A stretch of DNA of 64,000 nucleotides, from contig VGZA01000006.1 of the NCBI GenBank assembly GCA_016872775.1, positions 80,872 to 144,871 on the forward strand, given 5' to 3'. The translations under genes were made by a program, and so were the position numbers. The notes beneath the pieces are model-generated. The model made no database searches and was not told the DNA's origin. It worked only from the letters and a program-made list of their open reading frames with translations. Within the stretch, counting starts at the first letter, position 1, and the number at the start of each line of letters is the position of its first letter. Positions 36,301 to 44,300 of the stretch are shown piece by piece. Source of the DNA: Planctomycetota bacterium. Its GTDB lineage: Bacteria > Planctomycetota > Planctomycetia > Pirellulales > Pirellulaceae.

Positions 36301-38091
36301 CTGGTCGCGCGCGGGTCGCTCGACAAGTGGGCGGCCGGTTTCCGCGACGCGGCATCAAAGATGGGAGCGAAGCCAGGCGAGCTCGAACTGATGCACATCG
36401 GCGACGAGCCGGGCTGGTACTATCCGCGCGTGACCGACGAAGTCGCGGGCGATCCGAATCGTCTGGCAATCTTCCGCGAGTACCTCCGGTCAAAAGGGCT
36501 GACTCCGGCCGATGTCGGTGCCGATAGCTGGGCCGTGATCCGGCCAGGTAAACTCAGCGAGGCGAAATCGCTGCCGCAACGCAGGCTCTTCTACTGGACA
36601 ACGCGATTCTATGCGGAATCGCTGAGCCTCGGCTTCGCCGCCGCTACGCAGTCGCTGCAACGCGAGGTCAATCCCAAGCTGCTGACGACGATGAACCTCA
36701 ATAACTGGCCGGGTCGGTTTTACGTCCCGTCGCCAGGAGTGAAGATCGCAAACAACGACAACATCGGCCCCGATGCCGGCGAGGGAATGCCCGATTGGTT
36801 CGACCTCGGCCGCAAACGAGCCGTGTCGTGCATCTGGACCGAAGACTGGTTCGGCGACGCCGAGGCTCAACTGTGGTCGCTGTACGGCGACATGCTGCGT
36901 TGCTCGGCGCGGGAAGGCGGCGTTGAATATGGCGGCTACCCGGTCGGCCAATCGACCGGTGCATTTGCCGACGGCATGACGCTGAAGATCGCGTCGCTGC
37001 TCGGCCACGGGGCGAAGGCGATTGACCCGTACACCTTCGGCCCGAACCTGGCCTTCGCCGACGGCTGGTCCGAAAAGGAAGTGACGTACCGCAATCTCGG
37101 CGCGGCGATGCGACTGGTCGGCAAAGCGGAGCGTCTCGTCGCCCCCGGCCGGCCTCGAGACGGTACGGTCGCCATCGTCTTTCCGCAGGCCAGCCAGGTT
37201 TGGGACAGCGACTCGAAGACGAATGCTTACTTGCAAGAACTTTACGGCCTGCACTTCGCGCTGACGCACGAGAACTATCCGGTCGATTTCGTCGATGACT
37301 TTTCGCTGGAGGCCGGCGATCTGTCACGTCGCCGATACGCCGCGATTTACGTCACCGCGCCGAACCTGTCGCTCAAAGCTCAACAAGCTTTGCTCGACTG
37401 GACGAATTCCGGCGGCACGCTCGTGATCTCCCCGGGGGCCTGCTCGGCCGACGAATATAACTCGCCGACCACGCTACTGCGATCGCAACTCGGAGCCAAT
37501 CAATCGGGCGTCGAACGCGTCGCTCCTCCGCATTTTACACAAGCGTTCCGCATCGAACGGACGCCGATCAAAGTCAGCGACGCGGCCATCGGCACTTCGA
37601 CCACGTTTGCCATCTCGCAGACCGTCTCGCTGCAGCCGACCGGCGCGGTGTCGATCGCTTCGTTCACCGATGGTTCCGCTGCCGCTACCCTGAAGGCGCA
37701 AGGTAGGGGTCGAATCATCACGATCGGTTTCTGGTCCGGCGTGAGCTACTGGCTCAGCCCAAACCGCACCGACATTACTCGCCTGCCGACCGACTGGTCC
37801 ACCGAAGCGCGATTATTCGCGACCTGGCCCGCCCGGCTCGCGAATGCCCCGCGCCACGTCATCACAAACACTCCCGGCGTTGAAGCCGTGCTCCTTGAAT
37901 CCGACGCTGGTCTCGCCATCACCCTTCTCAACTGGACGGGTCAACCGATCCAAAAATTGGCAATCACGATCCCTGGACTGAAACCAACCTCCAGACTTAC
38001 CTCGATGGAACATGGCCCTCTGCAACGAACAGCCGGCGGCGAGACCGTCCAACTCCCGTTACAAGCCGCGGATGTTGTTTTCGCGGAGTGA
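33394..38091 (+). CDS. Giant secreted protein: beta-propeller repeats plus GH-like TIM barrel and trimerisation-like domain
   Basis: A 1565-residue protein with a signal segment at about 35-52; ATG 33457 is a good alternative start. Residues 60-770 are built from at least nine recurrences of a strand followed by D-x-x-G-x-P-x-G (LDERGEPRGKPE, LDRDEQGRPVGN, LDERGDPTGDPR), which I read as two consecutive beta-propellers. A beta-sandwich (about 770-880) leads to a TIM barrel (about 900-1260) with E1005 in HIGDEPGWYY and E1150 in CIWTEDWFGDAE, a plausible acid/base and nucleophile pair. After it, about 1265-1420, is a beta-galactosidase-trimerisation/GATase-like domain (YAAIYVTAPNLSL, SGGTLVISPG), as in GH42-like enzymes. 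Probably a surface glycosidase; substrate unknown. It follows the DUF1501 gene by 24 bases. Confidence 0.82.
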   Translation: MLSGITMFEANIDAGNEGRPWMISRIGCQLRRQPSFAAIFLAIWLLFEARTCGQEAALTVPLVGVDETAVDHIASAVANPAQRKLYVGTLSRDAARTGLWVFDLREDGQPTGQPRKYSDHPDELPAGQHSTVVCLLHDATSRKLYFGVQASYPTHTRGLVMYSLDERGEPRGKPEAFDHGNPNKSCDALTLHPNGRLIAVGWGGEGVFVLDRDEQGRPVGNAIFHRTGGYGGYSVALRRDGTKLYRGTYPSVIEVCDLDARGDVVGKPRVVSIPNGPQEYARIVTTERAIYFRGPDKRLSWFALDTAGEVVGGMQSADIPNLQGVAAASRSDRLLIAVASQFSDTLTNQRITDGVEVHEIALNTNGGPGAVVRKSKRFVRAEAVSLSGGDGVALAAKSLGRGFLGNRIAGLKIRCTLVSLEADGTPLPAMRAIKFGDQSGYLRFAVSAKHSRVYAVVGGEIVSRSLESPTSLGENTSFRGANGDYLGPLALDEARGRLVVARKDGSVAVLRLDRIGMPVGNDETLKTGLASIGAIVVHPNSGVVYAIGAPSGQPLEASGVVSIPAGTHVNDAAIDSERGKLYVVGGYRGRENTSVWTLDERGMPTSAEPRWLADDIPVEKPETRAILSGVKLDAARRKLYIAGAQENPTTQPGYLIVRDLDERGDPTGDPRLFPSANSRGSCLTIELSSDKKRLYESGWGDPTVFVRQLDERGEPSRESTRWSTGQYGKQQLLLAKGAGANRDLLLAGTHPSELELIPLRSAGEPEPGAVVEIAVEGLHRQLGMMASGETSEWIELDAALKNGVGSAVVRCTLGGARVKRATLRWEVAQSNGEEQVPIRTADISLVGNVGAIIVPKYGLDDPVQLKALVRTSAEEFERYREFARKHVVPPAERPVRTLVANGLIGLDASEQALETGMATLAMLGHNSAQIWNWPGVAPETIRAAAERHGIRRFRDAIYNPPSYFHYNSDLVARGSLDKWAAGFRDAASKMGAKPGELELMHIGDEPGWYYPRVTDEVAGDPNRLAIFREYLRSKGLTPADVGADSWAVIRPGKLSEAKSLPQRRLFYWTTRFYAESLSLGFAAATQSLQREVNPKLLTTMNLNNWPGRFYVPSPGVKIANNDNIGPDAGEGMPDWFDLGRKRAVSCIWTEDWFGDAEAQLWSLYGDMLRCSAREGGVEYGGYPVGQSTGAFADGMTLKIASLLGHGAKAIDPYTFGPNLAFADGWSEKEVTYRNLGAAMRLVGKAERLVAPGRPRDGTVAIVFPQASQVWDSDSKTNAYLQELYGLHFALTHENYPVDFVDDFSLEAGDLSRRRYAAIYVTAPNLSLKAQQALLDWTNSGGTLVISPGACSADEYNSPTTLLRSQLGANQSGVERVAPPHFTQAFRIERTPIKVSDAAIGTSTTFAISQTVSLQPTGAVSIASFTDGSAAATLKAQGRGRIITIGFWSGVSYWLSPNRTDITRLPTDWSTEARLFATWPARLANAPRHVITNTPGVEAVLLESDAGLAITLLNWTGQPIQKLAITIPGLKPTSRLTSMEHGPLQRTAGGETVQLPLQAADVVFAE

Positions 38092-38244
38092 GCCTTGCTC
38101 GCTGATCCAGCGCTTTGCAAATTTGTATCGCATCTTCTACGTTAAGACTCTGGCCTGCGAAATGCGTCGTGTTCCTGTTCACGCGCAGCGGCCTGCGAAC
38201 GGCGTTCGGGCCACACAAAATCCTTGGTTGACGAGAGCCTCCAC

Positions 38245-39621
38245 TTGACGACCCTCACGAGCGCAAACGCACCGGTATCTCGTCGAACATTGCTGCGGGT
38301 CGGCGGCGGGCTTGCGGTGTCGGCGGCGTATTGGCCGGGATACGTCCTACAGGCCCAACCACAGACGCACCGCGCGAAAAGTTGCATTCTCGTCTATTTA
38401 CTTGGCGGGCCTCCACATCTGGACATGTTTGATTTGAAACCGGAGGCTCCGGCGGAAGTGCGTGGGCCCTTTCAGCCCATCGCGACGAATGTGCCTGGCC
38501 TGGAAATCTGTGAGTTGTTGCCGCAGCTGGCGACGATAGCCGACAAGTACTCGATCGTGCGATCGGTCAGTCATCCCAATTCCAATCACACGCCGATGAT
38601 CTACTACACGCTGACGGGGCGGGCGACCGCGCAGCCGTTGGTCGATAACGACATCCGACCGCCGCAGCGAGCCGACTTTCCCCATTTGGGGTCGGTGCTG
38701 TCCAAATTCCTGCCGGGTCCGGATTCGCTGCCGGGATACCTCGCGCTGCCCGAACTGGCGATTCGCAGCAGCACTCAAGGCGAGTACAAACGGGCGCGCA
38801 GTCCGTTGCGTGGCGGTTCGGCCGGTTTTCTCGGCTCACGTTTTGATCCGTTCTGTGTGAACGGCGAGCCGGGTACACCGGAAACAATTCCAGCCTTTGC
38901 TCTTCCGGATGGAGTTGATGTCGACCGGCTGGAATCTCGCGCGGCGTTGTTGTCGCTCCTTGATCATCCGCCGGGGTCCGCGCCGGTTCGACGGATGAGC
39001 GAGCTCAAACAACAGGCCGTCATGTTGACGGGTGCGGCAAATCGCGGGCGACTGCCAGCGTTTTCGCTCGACGATGAGTCGTCCGAGGTCCGTGACCGTT
39101 ACGGCCGCCATCGATTCGGCCAGACCATGCTGATGGCTCGAAAACTGGCGGAAGCCGGTGTCCCGATGATCGCGATTCACTTCAATGAGATGACCGTTTG
39201 CGATGGATGGGATACGCACAGCAGTAACTTTTTCGCGTTGAAGTCGGAACTCTTGCCAATGGTCGACCAGTCGATGAGCGCCCTGCTCGCGGACCTTGAT
39301 CAGCGAGGCCGCCTTGGCGACACCCTGGTGGCCTGTTTCGGTGAGTTCGGACGCACCCCGAAAATCAATGCCAATGCCGGCCGTGATCACTGGGGCGACT
39401 GCGGCTGCGCTCTGCTGGCTGGGGGCGGAATTCGAGGCGGGCGAGCGATCGGCGCGTCGGATCGCATCGGCGCCTATCCGGTCTCCGAACCGGTGGATCC
39501 CGTCGACCTGCATGCCACGATCTATCACTGCCTCGGTCTGGATGCCGAGCTCAAGATTCACGACGAGCTGCAGCGACCGTGGAGCATTTCGACCGGTCAA
39601 GTATTGACGCGACTGTTGTAG
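38245..39621 (+). CDS. DUF1501 protein, unpaired class
   Basis: About 458 residues from TTG 38245, which has GAGAG 7 bases upstream and gives a compact leader (SRRTLLRVGGGLAVSAAYW, Tat-like); TTG 38224 is the alternative. Motifs: LGGPPHLDMFDLKPEAP, VRGPFQPIATNVPGLEICE, GWDTHSSNF, GEFGRTPKIN and GRDHWGDCG. It is the only unpaired copy here with a histidine in the last motif (DLHATIYHCLG), so it sits between the two classes. No PSD1 gene is near; its neighbours are two glycosidase-like genes, which may hint at a shared substrate. Confidence 0.9.
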   Translation: MTTLTSANAPVSRRTLLRVGGGLAVSAAYWPGYVLQAQPQTHRAKSCILVYLLGGPPHLDMFDLKPEAPAEVRGPFQPIATNVPGLEICELLPQLATIADKYSIVRSVSHPNSNHTPMIYYTLTGRATAQPLVDNDIRPPQRADFPHLGSVLSKFLPGPDSLPGYLALPELAIRSSTQGEYKRARSPLRGGSAGFLGSRFDPFCVNGEPGTPETIPAFALPDGVDVDRLESRAALLSLLDHPPGSAPVRRMSELKQQAVMLTGAANRGRLPAFSLDDESSEVRDRYGRHRFGQTMLMARKLAEAGVPMIAIHFNEMTVCDGWDTHSSNFFALKSELLPMVDQSMSALLADLDQRGRLGDTLVACFGEFGRTPKINANAGRDHWGDCGCALLAGGGIRGGRAIGASDRIGAYPVSEPVDPVDLHATIYHCLGLDAELKIHDELQRPWSISTGQVLTRLL

Positions 39622-39779
39622 CCTGTTCCAGTCTCAAACCTATTTCATTGACGCTTCTGACCCAAGATGGAAAATTCCCGCTGGCCGTTCTACCTCTACA
39701 TGATGAAAGTGAGTGATCGATGCGGCACGTTCCAGGAAGCCAACTCTTGTTGCGAAATAGTCCGCGGAAGACTGCGACC

Positions 39780-41471
39780 ATGAATCGCAGTGGCGCCGTG
39801 CTTCAGAAAAGGCATGTGGTTCGGCCACGGGCAATTTGTTGCGAACTGTTGCCGAGGCTCACACCGGCCGTGCTGCTGGGCGCTCTGTTCTTTTCGTCGC
39901 TGATCGCCGTCGATGCGGGAGAAACGACGGTCGGGCCCGACCGCGTCGTGACGACTCAAAATCATGCCGACCCGGCTCTGTTCCTGTTCGTGGACGATTC
40001 GGAGACGGAGCAGGTGACGGGGTTGCAGCGCGTGGTCGGCCGGTCGCGAAAACTGGCGGAGCCTGTGATTATCGCGGACAAACCCTGGGAAGGGGAACGC
40101 GTGCAGGCGTGGGGCAGCGTCGTTGTCGAGCCGGACGGCTTGTTCCGAATCTGGTACTTTGCCATGAACACCGAACGCCGCGCCGACGAACTGGAACGCG
40201 GTGGATACGCCTACGCGGAGAGCCGAGATGGCGTGCGCTGGACGAAACCGAATCTGGGGGTCGTCGAATTTCGCGGCAGCAAAGACAACAACCTCTTCTA
40301 CACTTGCGCGCCGGACGGCCGAAACCTGGTCGACGAGGAACTGGCGCGACGCAACATTGGCCTGCCGGCGCTCGATGAAGAGGGCCGCCAGATCGGCGTC
40401 GTCAACAATCTGGACGGGCTGACCGTGGTCCGCGACGACTCGGACCCAGATCCCCAACGGCGCTACAAGCTGATCGCCAATATGCAGGACCACCGCATGT
40501 GGGCCTATGCCTACCGGGATCGTTATCCGAATGTCACTGACGCCGACATGCAGCAGGCTAATAAAGTGATCGGGCAATACCTGGACACTAGTCCCGACGG
40601 GATTCATTGGGCCAGGCGGCCCCGCCGAGTGTCACACGGCGCCGGTGGCGACTACATGATGGTGACTCGGGACTATCGCAATCAGCAATGGTGGTTGAAC
40701 GAACGCAGCACGGCGGGACTTGGAGGCCGCAACGCAGCGCTTCGCGTCGGCAAATCGCTCGAGAAGTGGTCGCCGCCGGAACTGATCTTCGACAACGGAC
40801 CGGACAGCGAACACGGCAAGCTCTGGGAGTGGCATGGCGGCATGACACCGTTCAACTATGGACGATTGAACCTCGGTTTCCTGGAGCGCTGGCCGAATCA
40901 AGGGCACGGGGCCACCTGCGAATTGATCAGCCAGCGCGACGGCCAGCCCTGGCGGCGCGTGTCCCCCAGTACTCCGATCCTCGATGTCGGTCCCGACGAG
41001 GCATTCGACAGCGCTCTCTGCTATCCCACGCACAATCCGCCAATTCGTGTGGGCGACCAGCTGCTGATCTTCTACACCGGTGGAGGTTCCAGGAAGAATT
41101 CCAAACAGGGACTGCCGATGTCGATCGGACTGATGACGCTGAAGCGGGATCGGTTCGCAGGCCTGGCCAACTGGCGAGCCCGAGAACCGGGAGTGATCGT
41201 CACTAAACCGCAGTCGATTCAGAAATCGACCCTGCTGCTCAACGCCGAACTGACCGAAGCCGTTCCGGTTCGCGTGGCGGTGCTGAAACCGGATGGGACC
41301 GAGGTAGCCGGTTTCGGCCTTGAGGATTCCCGTCTGCAGCAGCTGCCAAACGGGATCGAGCACCAGGTCCGCTGGCAAGGCGACCGCGATCTCAGCGAAC
41401 TTCGGAACCACGACGTCAAATTGAGGTTCGAGGTGAAAGGCGCGATTGTCTACGCCTACCGCTTTCAGTGA
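39780..41471 (+). CDS. Exported five-bladed-propeller glycosidase-like protein (GH32/GH43-like fold)
   Basis: About 563 residues; ATG 39780 has GGAAG 9 bases upstream, while ATG 39720 is a longer option. A signal segment (RLTPAVLLGALFFSSLIAVDA) precedes blades with the WYFAMNTE, YAYAESRDGVRWTKPNLG and FRGSKDNNL motifs typical of secreted GH32/GH43-like propellers of planctomycetes and Verrucomicrobia. The pattern SxDGxxWxxPxLGxxEFxGSKxNN is also found in the gene at 53638, so the two are paralogues. The C-terminal 100 residues form a beta-sandwich (LLNAELTEAVPVRVAVLKPDG). Carbohydrate substrate unknown, and the catalytic acids cannot be assigned with confidence. Confidence 0.8.
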   Translation: MNRSGAVLQKRHVVRPRAICCELLPRLTPAVLLGALFFSSLIAVDAGETTVGPDRVVTTQNHADPALFLFVDDSETEQVTGLQRVVGRSRKLAEPVIIADKPWEGERVQAWGSVVVEPDGLFRIWYFAMNTERRADELERGGYAYAESRDGVRWTKPNLGVVEFRGSKDNNLFYTCAPDGRNLVDEELARRNIGLPALDEEGRQIGVVNNLDGLTVVRDDSDPDPQRRYKLIANMQDHRMWAYAYRDRYPNVTDADMQQANKVIGQYLDTSPDGIHWARRPRRVSHGAGGDYMMVTRDYRNQQWWLNERSTAGLGGRNAALRVGKSLEKWSPPELIFDNGPDSEHGKLWEWHGGMTPFNYGRLNLGFLERWPNQGHGATCELISQRDGQPWRRVSPSTPILDVGPDEAFDSALCYPTHNPPIRVGDQLLIFYTGGGSRKNSKQGLPMSIGLMTLKRDRFAGLANWRAREPGVIVTKPQSIQKSTLLLNAELTEAVPVRVAVLKPDGTEVAGFGLEDSRLQQLPNGIEHQVRWQGDRDLSELRNHDVKLRFEVKGAIVYAYRFQ

Positions 41472-41491
41472 GACAAGTGAGACGTTCGTCG

Positions 41492-41517
41492 GCGGGTTTC
41501 CACGGTTTCGTGCCCGC
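41492..41517. terminator. Possible bidirectional terminator hairpin
   Basis: Between two convergent genes: outer stem GCGGG/CCCGC and inner stem CACG/CGTG around a GTTT loop, with a four-base bulge (TTTC) on the left side. It lacks the T-run of a standard rho-independent terminator in either direction. Confidence 0.3.
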
Positions 41518-41529
41518 GACTTCCACAAT

Positions 41530-43104
41530 TCAAGTCGCCCTTAAAACGGGCCAACGGTGGCGTGCAGGATCCAGCAGGCGGCTTGGGGCGAAATACTCGG
41601 CCGGATAGTCGTCCGGTTCGTCGGTCCTGTCCAGGATGCGATTGACGATGCAACGGCCGCCGTTGAAAGACACTGCGGTCCCTGACCCGGCCATGCCGGC
41701 AATGATGTATTGGCGATGGCCATCCATGAGGCCGACGATGGGGTACTCGTCCGGCGTATAACTGACCGTCCCGCTCCACTCATTCGTTACCTTCACGGAA
41801 CTGGGGCCGTAATAGTTCCGCAGTTCGCCGAGCACGAACGCCGTGATGAAGCGGGAAGGCTGGACAAGCCCGGCCTCGGCATCGGGAACTCGCGTGGCAT
41901 CGGAGCCCACCAGGATCGCTTCACCGTGACGTGCGAAGAAGGCTCTTGATCCGCTGATGCCGACGTGCGGCTTGATCTCGGCGGGTCCGCCCGTGCCGCT
42001 GGCTGCCTGCGTCTGCGTGGGCAGGATGCGGTCATGAAATTGGGGATGCAGGAGCGGCGTATACGACTCCGTGGCGTTCACCACATAATCGCACTCCATG
42101 GTGCCACGCGAAGTATGCACCCGATAAGAATCTCGCAAACGTTCCACGCGGAGGACGCACGTCCGGGAATAGAGCTGTACCCGCTCGGAATCGAGCGCGG
42201 AGCGGAAAAGGCAGAAAACCCATTTCGCGGGATGAAATGAGGCGGCTGCGATGGAGAACCCGGCGTTGTGAGTGACGCGCATCCCCGTTCGTTTGCGCAC
42301 TTCCTCAGGCGTGATGCTCGTCCAGTCGGTCATCCCCGTCTCCTGGGCAAGGCGAACCGATTCGGCCAGCGACTGCTGCTGGGTGGCGTCGCGCGCCTGT
42401 ACCCAGCCCTGACGCGAATAATCACATTCGAACTGTTCGTCGCGGATCGTCCGCTCGATGAGATCTCCATTTCGATACGCGGCCTGGCAATAGGCAACGG
42501 CGAACTGCCGTGCCAACTGATCGCGCTCGTCCTCGTTCAAGTCGGTGCGAATCGTATCGAGGTGCTTCCGGACCGTGCCGGCGACCATCTGGCAGTATCG
42601 TCCCATGACGACCAGTCCTTCGTTCCGTCCTGACGAACCACTGGCCACGTCTCCCATTTCCAAGACCACCATGGAGTGCCTTCCTTGCGCGGTCGCACGC
42701 TTGCCCCAGTGATAGGCGAGCGAACCTCCGGTGAAACCAGCGCCAATCACGACCACTTGAGCCCGCGCGGGCAGAGCCGCGTCGGGGCGGTCCTTCCAAG
42801 GATGGTTCTCCCATGGGTTGTCTTGCATTAGCCAGTACGGTGTGCGCGAGATCGGGCGGGCGAAGCTCGCGGTCGCGAACGTCTCGGGGATCTGCCGCCA
42901 CATCTGATCGAGAGCCCAGCGCAGGAACTTGCTGTAGCGCGTGAACCACGAGTCTCCCGGACCGACCATCTGTATCCAGGTTCGCGATGCGCGAAAATCG
43001 TGGCGGCGAAGTCCCGCCAGCAACCGCAGGAACGTCTTCGTGCGAAACCACCACGTCACTCGACCGTTTGGCGCATTCCGCTGTTCAGAGTCGAGACATT
43101 CCAT
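41530..43104 (-). CDS. FAD-dependent amine/amino acid oxidoreductase (DadA-like)
   Basis: A 524-residue flavoenzyme of the DAO/glycine oxidase family. The dinucleotide-binding motif is V117-VVIGAGFTGG (GxGxxG at 121-126), with VVLEMGDVASGSSGRNEG after it, the usual FAD and substrate loop, and the C-terminal QYIIAGMAGSGTAVSFNGG block. About 110 residues precede the FAD fold, longer than usual; they contain no signal peptide. These enzymes oxidise primary or secondary amines, such as D-amino acids or sarcosine, to imino acids. The start codon overlaps the stop of the class IV aminotransferase gene by one base (TAATG), so the two are likely co-translated and may act on the same amine or amino acid. 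Confidence 0.88.
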   Translation of the reverse strand: MECLDSEQRNAPNGRVTWWFRTKTFLRLLAGLRRHDFRASRTWIQMVGPGDSWFTRYSKFLRWALDQMWRQIPETFATASFARPISRTPYWLMQDNPWENHPWKDRPDAALPARAQVVVIGAGFTGGSLAYHWGKRATAQGRHSMVVLEMGDVASGSSGRNEGLVVMGRYCQMVAGTVRKHLDTIRTDLNEDERDQLARQFAVAYCQAAYRNGDLIERTIRDEQFECDYSRQGWVQARDATQQQSLAESVRLAQETGMTDWTSITPEEVRKRTGMRVTHNAGFSIAAASFHPAKWVFCLFRSALDSERVQLYSRTCVLRVERLRDSYRVHTSRGTMECDYVVNATESYTPLLHPQFHDRILPTQTQAASGTGGPAEIKPHVGISGSRAFFARHGEAILVGSDATRVPDAEAGLVQPSRFITAFVLGELRNYYGPSSVKVTNEWSGTVSYTPDEYPIVGLMDGHRQYIIAGMAGSGTAVSFNGGRCIVNRILDRTDEPDDYPAEYFAPSRLLDPARHRWPVLRAT

Positions 43105-44060
43105 TATTCCCTCGTGCCTGTGCGTTCCCAGAGCGTCAATCGTTCAGCGTAGTGACGCGCCTGGGAGACGAAATCGACGCCAGCGAAAAGTTTCCAGGTC
43201 TCGATCAGCCGCTTGAACATGGGACCGGGCGAACCGTCGCCGACGGTCTGTCCTTCGAATGACGTCGCATGCACCATCGCATACGTCGTGGCCGTGCAGA
43301 AGATCTCGTCGGCGCGCAGAGCATCGTAACGCCCCAAATTGGTTTCGCGGATCGGGATTCCCAGGTCGCGGGCCAGTTCCATCGTCGTCGCCCGACTCAC
43401 CCCTAATAGAATATTGCGAGGTTCGGGTGTCAGCAGTTCTCCGTCCTTGACCAGAAAGATGTTCCAGCCAGGGCCTTCCGAGAGGTAGCCGTCGGGATCG
43501 AGCAGCACGGGCCAGCGGCCAGCTCCCAGGCGCGCCGCCTGCAGATTGGCCATCTGGTAATGCAGGCGGCTACGGGTCTTGGCCTTCGGGTCGACCAGGT
43601 GCGCAGGCAGTGTCTGCTGCGCCGGAATCACGACGTGGACACCGCTCGAATAATTCGGTGCAAAACCACCCATGTGCGTGATCAGCGGCCAGCAATTGAT
43701 CGAGACGGTCGCGCGAATTCCTTCCCGAAAAGCGGTACGGTAGACTTCCAGGGGGCCACGCGACACGTCGTGCATGATCTGCCAGTCCATGTCCGGCGGC
43801 TCCGTAGCGAGATTCCGTTCGAGCGTCTCCAGGGTGACCTGTTCCATCCGGTCGATCGTCAAGCCGCAGTCGATCTCCAGGAGGCGGAGCGATCCGTACA
43901 GTCGATCGAGATGCTCGCGCAACCGGAACGGCCGCTGGTTGTAGGTGCGGGTCATTTCGAATGCCATGTCGCCGTACATCAACGCCGAATCGAAGATCGA
44001 GATCCGGGCCTCCGATTCGGCAACGAACTGACCGTTGAAGTAGACGACGCGCTTGGACAT
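43104..44060 (-). CDS. Class IV (fold type IV) aminotransferase-like protein with an atypical active site
   Basis: A 318-residue protein with the BCAT/DAAT/ADC-lyase fold. Conserved features: RLREHLDRLYGS (PLP phosphate arginine region, 47-58), YLSEGPGWNIF (glutamate to the PLP nitrogen) and LLGVSRATTMELARDLGI. At the place of the Schiff-base lysine, which in IlvE is followed five residues later by NY, this protein reads K161-T-R163-S-R-L-H-Y168: the aligned residue is arginine or serine, and the nearest lysines (159, 161) are two or more positions away. It could be an unusual family with a shifted lysine, or a protein without transaminase activity. GGAGG lies 6 bases before the ATG. It is the first gene of a two-gene operon. 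Confidence 0.85.
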   Translation of the reverse strand: MSKRVVYFNGQFVAESEARISIFDSALMYGDMAFEMTRTYNQRPFRLREHLDRLYGSLRLLEIDCGLTIDRMEQVTLETLERNLATEPPDMDWQIMHDVSRGPLEVYRTAFREGIRATVSINCWPLITHMGGFAPNYSSGVHVVIPAQQTLPAHLVDPKAKTRSRLHYQMANLQAARLGAGRWPVLLDPDGYLSEGPGWNIFLVKDGELLTPEPRNILLGVSRATTMELARDLGIPIRETNLGRYDALRADEIFCTATTYAMVHATSFEGQTVGDGSPGPMFKRLIETWKLFAGVDFVSQARHYAERLTLWERTGTRE

Positions 44061-44225
44061 GGTAATCCTCCAACGATCGATTCAAGATGCGATTATGTCT
44101 GCGGATCAACGGGACACCGGCACGGTGACGCGCCATGCCCGCGGGCGGGGCGACAGACGACTCTTGTGGATTGATTCAGCATGATGTCGGAATTCTACAC
44201 GAACTCGCGTGAAAATGATGGGTCG

Positions 44226-44254
44226 TTATCAAGTCGTCTGGGACTTCTTATAAT
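44226..44254 (+). promoter_or_regulatory. Strong sigma-70-type promoter for the GHL10-like gene
   Basis: TTATCA (44226-44231, 4 of 6), a 17-base spacer and a perfect TATAAT (44249-44254). Transcription would start near 44261, 40 bases before ATG 44301. This rules out the in-frame ATG at 44181, which lies upstream of the promoter. The rest of the 44061-44300 divergent region has no gene. Confidence 0.65.
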
Positions 44255-44300
44255 CTCGAGCATGGATTTTTGGGTTCAGCGAAGAAATCGGGGGCGACCC

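Noticed and set aside
38114..38142. TTGCAA and TACGTT before the DUF1501 gene at 38245
   Set aside because: The spacing is right but both boxes match poorly, so it was not listed as a promoter.
44181..44300. Extended start of the GHL10-like protein
   Set aside because: It includes a good -35/-10 promoter, so these bases are not translated from that transcript.
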